A model generated the notes under the pieces. It had not been told where the DNA came from. It ran no database searches and saw only the letters and a program-made list of their open reading frames with translations. The position numbers were made by a program, and so were the translations under genes. Below, one piece after another: positions 61,748 through 64,000 of a stretch of DNA of 64,000 nucleotides. This DNA comes from Parabacteroides bouchesdurhonensis (lineage in GTDB: Bacteria > Bacteroidota > Bacteroidia > Bacteroidales > Tannerellaceae), in contig NZ_LT896588.1 in assembly GCF_900186615.1 (NCBI RefSeq), positions 2,588,558 to 2,652,557 of the forward strand, given 5' to 3'. Each line of letters begins with the position of its first letter. The stretch's first letter is position 1.

Positions 61748-63815
61748 ATTTCTTGTCCTTTTTAGCCTCCGGGAACACAAAAGTCGTGTTATATTCCCCG
61801 TCAAAGGCGACAACAGCATCGAAACTCTTGCCCTGTTTGCTCTTGAACCCTTTGAGCAGCTTGGTATGCCCTTCGGTGAGCAGGTCTTTGATTTCATCGT
61901 CGGACAGGGTGCGTCCCGCTTTCAGCCGGAACACGGGCAGTCCGCACTCCGTGTTGTCGCAGCGTACCACCTTGCCGTAGAACCGCATCCTGCCCGTGCC
62001 ACACTTGGGACACGCGCAGCCGGAGTCACGGCTGCCGAAGAGCTTGTCGCACGAGATCAGTTCGGAGGTTATCTCACGTGTGTACGCCTCTATCTCCTTG
62101 CGGAAGGTGTCGTCGGACAGTTCCCCGCGCTCGATACGCGCCAGCTCCTTTTCCCATTCGCCCGTCATGGCAACATCGGCGATGCGCATCGTCTTGACGA
62201 CGGAATTGAGGGCAAGTCCTTTTTCGGTGGGAACAAGCGACTTCTTGCAGCGTTCCATGTAACCGCGCTTGAAAAGCGTTTCGATGATGGAGGCGCGTGT
62301 GGCGGGAGTACCGATGCCACAGTCCTTCATCGCCTGCCGCAGTGCGTCGTCCTCAATTTCCTTGCCCGCCGTTTCCATTGCCGAGAGCAGGGTGGCTTCG
62401 GTATGCAGCGGCTTGGGTTTGGTCTTTCCTTCGGTAATGGACGAGCCTTTCGGTGTCAGCGTGTCGCCTTCCTGCCAGCCGGGGATGGTAATTTCCTCTT
62501 TTTCCTCGCCATAGACGGCACGCCATCCGGTTTGCTTCACGACGCTGCCTTTTACGGTAAACTCCACTCCGGCACATTCCGCCGTGACAGTGGTCACATC
62601 CTTGACGCATTTCTCAGAGAATGCCTCGACCATGCGCCCGGCAATCATCTGATAGATGGTATTGTCCTCTTTGGAGAGGAAGAGCGGTTTCTCACCCGTG
62701 ACGAGCAGGGCATGGTGGTCTGTCACCTTGCCGTCGTCCACGCTGCGGCGTGTCGGGGCGGCTTTTGCCCGCACCTTGTCTTTCCATTCGGGCTGTGTGC
62801 CGATGAAAGCGAGCAGTTTGGGAATTTCGGCAAACACGTCTTCGGGGATGTAGCGGCTTCCCGTTCTCGGATAGGTTATCAACTTCTTTTCGTAGAGTTT
62901 CTGCGCGATTTCAAGCGTCTGTTCCGCCGTGAAGCCGTGCTTGGCGTTGGCTTCTTTCTGGAGCGTGGTCAGGTCGTAGAGCAAGGGAGTTTCCTCCGTC
63001 TTCTCCTTGCGCTCGGCTTTCGTGACAGTGGCGCAACCTGCCGCCTTTACCTTATTATATAGTTCCATCGCCGGTTCTTTCTCTTTCCATTTCTCGGAGG
63101 ATGAGAATTTCACGACTTCGCCGTCGCAACCGTCCGTTGCGATATGGAGCTGCCAGAATGCTTCGGACGTAAAGCGGCGGTTCTCCCAGTAGCGTTCACA
63201 TACCATAGCCAACGTTGGTGTCTGCACCCGCCCCACGGAATACGTGCCGTGTCCGGCGGCGATGGATAACGCCTGTGTGCCGTTGATGCCCACGAGCCAG
63301 TCGGATTCGCTCCGCGCTTTGGCGGCGAGGTAGAGGTTGTCGTATTTGCTGCCGTCTTCGAGTTTCCGCAGTCCCTCGCGGATAGCTTTGTCGGTGAGAG
63401 AGCTGATCCACAGGCGCACGAAAGGAGTGGTGCAACCCGTATAGTGGTAGAGGTAGCGGAAGATAAGCTCTCCCTCGCGTCCGGCATCGGTCGCCACGAT
63501 GATATGTTCGCTTGTGTCGAACAGTCTTTTGATGACTTTTATCTGCGACACCACGCCGCTGTCGGGCTTGTAACCTTTCTCCGTCCTGACCTGACGGGGG
63601 ACGAGCGTGAATGTGTCGGGAATAATCGGGAGGTTGTCACGGACAAATCCGCGCACGCCGTAGCCGTCGGGCATGGCAAGCTGAACGAGGTGTCCGAATG
63701 CCCATGTCACGGCATAACCGCCTCCCTCGAAATATCCTTCCTCTCTCTTTGTCGCGCCCACGATGCGGGCGATTTCACGTGCCACGGAGGGCTTTTCTGC
63801 AATGATTGTCTTCAT
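61728..63815 (-). CDS. topB: Topoisomerase III (Exc of CTnDOT)
   Basis: A 695-residue type IA topoisomerase. It has a Toprim domain with AEKPSVAREIA and IVATDAGREGELIFRY, the active-site tyrosine in LITYPRTGSRY and a C-terminal four-cysteine zinc finger (CACPKCGTG ... CDNTECG). In CTnDOT the equivalent gene is exc, at the end of the excision operon. The leader holds a double copy of the RteR-target motif. The stop is immediately upstream of the small RNA gene. Confidence 0.93.
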   Translation of the reverse strand: MKTIIAEKPSVAREIARIVGATKREEGYFEGGGYAVTWAFGHLVQLAMPDGYGVRGFVRDNLPIIPDTFTLVPRQVRTEKGYKPDSGVVSQIKVIKRLFDTSEHIIVATDAGREGELIFRYLYHYTGCTTPFVRLWISSLTDKAIREGLRKLEDGSKYDNLYLAAKARSESDWLVGINGTQALSIAAGHGTYSVGRVQTPTLAMVCERYWENRRFTSEAFWQLHIATDGCDGEVVKFSSSEKWKEKEPAMELYNKVKAAGCATVTKAERKEKTEETPLLYDLTTLQKEANAKHGFTAEQTLEIAQKLYEKKLITYPRTGSRYIPEDVFAEIPKLLAFIGTQPEWKDKVRAKAAPTRRSVDDGKVTDHHALLVTGEKPLFLSKEDNTIYQMIAGRMVEAFSEKCVKDVTTVTAECAGVEFTVKGSVVKQTGWRAVYGEEKEEITIPGWQEGDTLTPKGSSITEGKTKPKPLHTEATLLSAMETAGKEIEDDALRQAMKDCGIGTPATRASIIETLFKRGYMERCKKSLVPTEKGLALNSVVKTMRIADVAMTGEWEKELARIERGELSDDTFRKEIEAYTREITSELISCDKLFGSRDSGCACPKCGTGRMRFYGKVVRCDNTECGLPVFRLKAGRTLSDDEIKDLLTEGHTKLLKGFKSKQGKSFDAVVAFDGEYNTTFVFPEAKKDKKFSGRKK

Positions 63816-63832
63816 GTCTTCTTCTTTTTTGT

Positions 63833-63864
63833 TGATACTTTGGATTTTATTTTGGATTCAGTGG
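63833..63864 (-). promoter_or_regulatory. Leader motif before topB, partly duplicated
   Basis: On the minus strand CCACTGAATCCAAAATAAAA continues as TCCAAAGTATC. It contains the first part of the motif, then a second copy of AAATCCAAAGTA, ending about 18 bases before the start codon. Confidence 0.45.
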
Positions 63865-63875
63865 CGGACACGGGA

Positions 63876-64000
63876 TTACATTTTCATGCCCTTGCCCGTT
63901 TTCTTCTGCGGCTTCTCCTGCTGCTGTTGCTGGCGGGCGTCCTTCGGGTTGGTCTGACCTTTCTGCAACGGCTCTCTCAGATTCTTTGTAGCCTCGTTGG
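63876..64000 (-). CDS. 3' end of an upstream excision-region gene (partial)
   Basis: The last 40 or so codons of a gene that runs in from the right edge. The tail is Gln/Lys-rich (QQQQQEKPQKKTGKGMKM). In related transposons a DUF3945-type gene precedes topB and ends in a similar tail, so that is the best guess. The stop is 61 bases before the topB start. Confidence 0.6.
   Translation of the reverse strand, partial: NEATKNLREPLQKGQTNPKDARQQQQQEKPQKKTGKGMKM

Noticed and set aside
1..64000. tRNA or rRNA genes, including a tRNA as the integration site
   Set aside because: No cloverleaf or rRNA sequence was recognised by eye. The nested element targets traG, and the large transposon lies next to a DUF4250 gene.

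Overview
The window is Bacteroidales DNA (Bacteroides or Parabacteroides). Promoters follow the Bacteroidetes pattern TTTG-N19..22-TAnnTTTG, the regulators and transfer genes are of Bacteroides type, and a chromosomal surface protein ends in a tail resembling a type IX secretion sorting domain. That tail leans me towards Parabacteroides, at low confidence.

Positions 1 to about 10,850 are ordinary chromosome. Divergent oxyR and dps come first, then a 1,568-residue repeat-rich surface protein. A four-gene operon follows (aguA, aguB, pabB, pabC: agmatine to putrescine, and p-aminobenzoate synthesis), then a 58-residue DUF4250 gene. From about 10,850 to the right edge, and beyond it, lies a CTnDOT/CTnERL-type conjugative transposon of more than 53 kb. 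From left to right it holds: an accessory operon with pcfK and pcfJ homologues (11,723-15,068, + strand); the tra operon, transcribed leftwards from traA (38,298) to a lysozyme gene (15,556); an origin-of-transfer zone; mobA-mobB-mobC (+ strand); a KAP NTPase plus DUF4143 ATPase cargo island; rteC; a RibD-like gene; the tetQ-rteA-rteB operon; a 1,938-residue methylase-helicase; a DUF1896 gene; an RteR-like small RNA; a topoisomerase III (exc of CTnDOT); and the end of a further gene. The integrase end of the element lies outside the window.

Two things stand out. (1) A second mobile element of about 9.1 kb (24,680-33,817), with its own tyrosine integrase, two HTH proteins, RepA-like ATPase, primase, relaxase and oriT, sits inside traG just before its Walker A motif. 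It splits the VirB4-type ATPase, so the host transposon is probably unable to conjugate by itself. The two junctions encode the same six residues (ITTNRN) with different codons. (2) A short minus-strand RNA gene after topB (about 61,620-61,711; promoter, roughly 91 nt, terminator) carries a 17-nt stretch antisense to a motif, CC(A/G)CTAAATCCAAAGTA and close variants. The motif lies in the leaders of traI, traN, traE, mobA, topB and the DUF1896 gene, in three cases next to the start codon. Position and size fit RteR, the known CTnDOT inhibitor of transfer, and the pairing suggests how it may act.

Regulatory logic: tetQ-rteA-rteB is a tetracycline-responsive operon with a leader. RteA/RteB should activate rteC, and RteC the excision genes beyond the right edge. 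The small RNA probably damps tra and mob translation. With traG broken, this copy would need a second related transposon to supply the ATPase.
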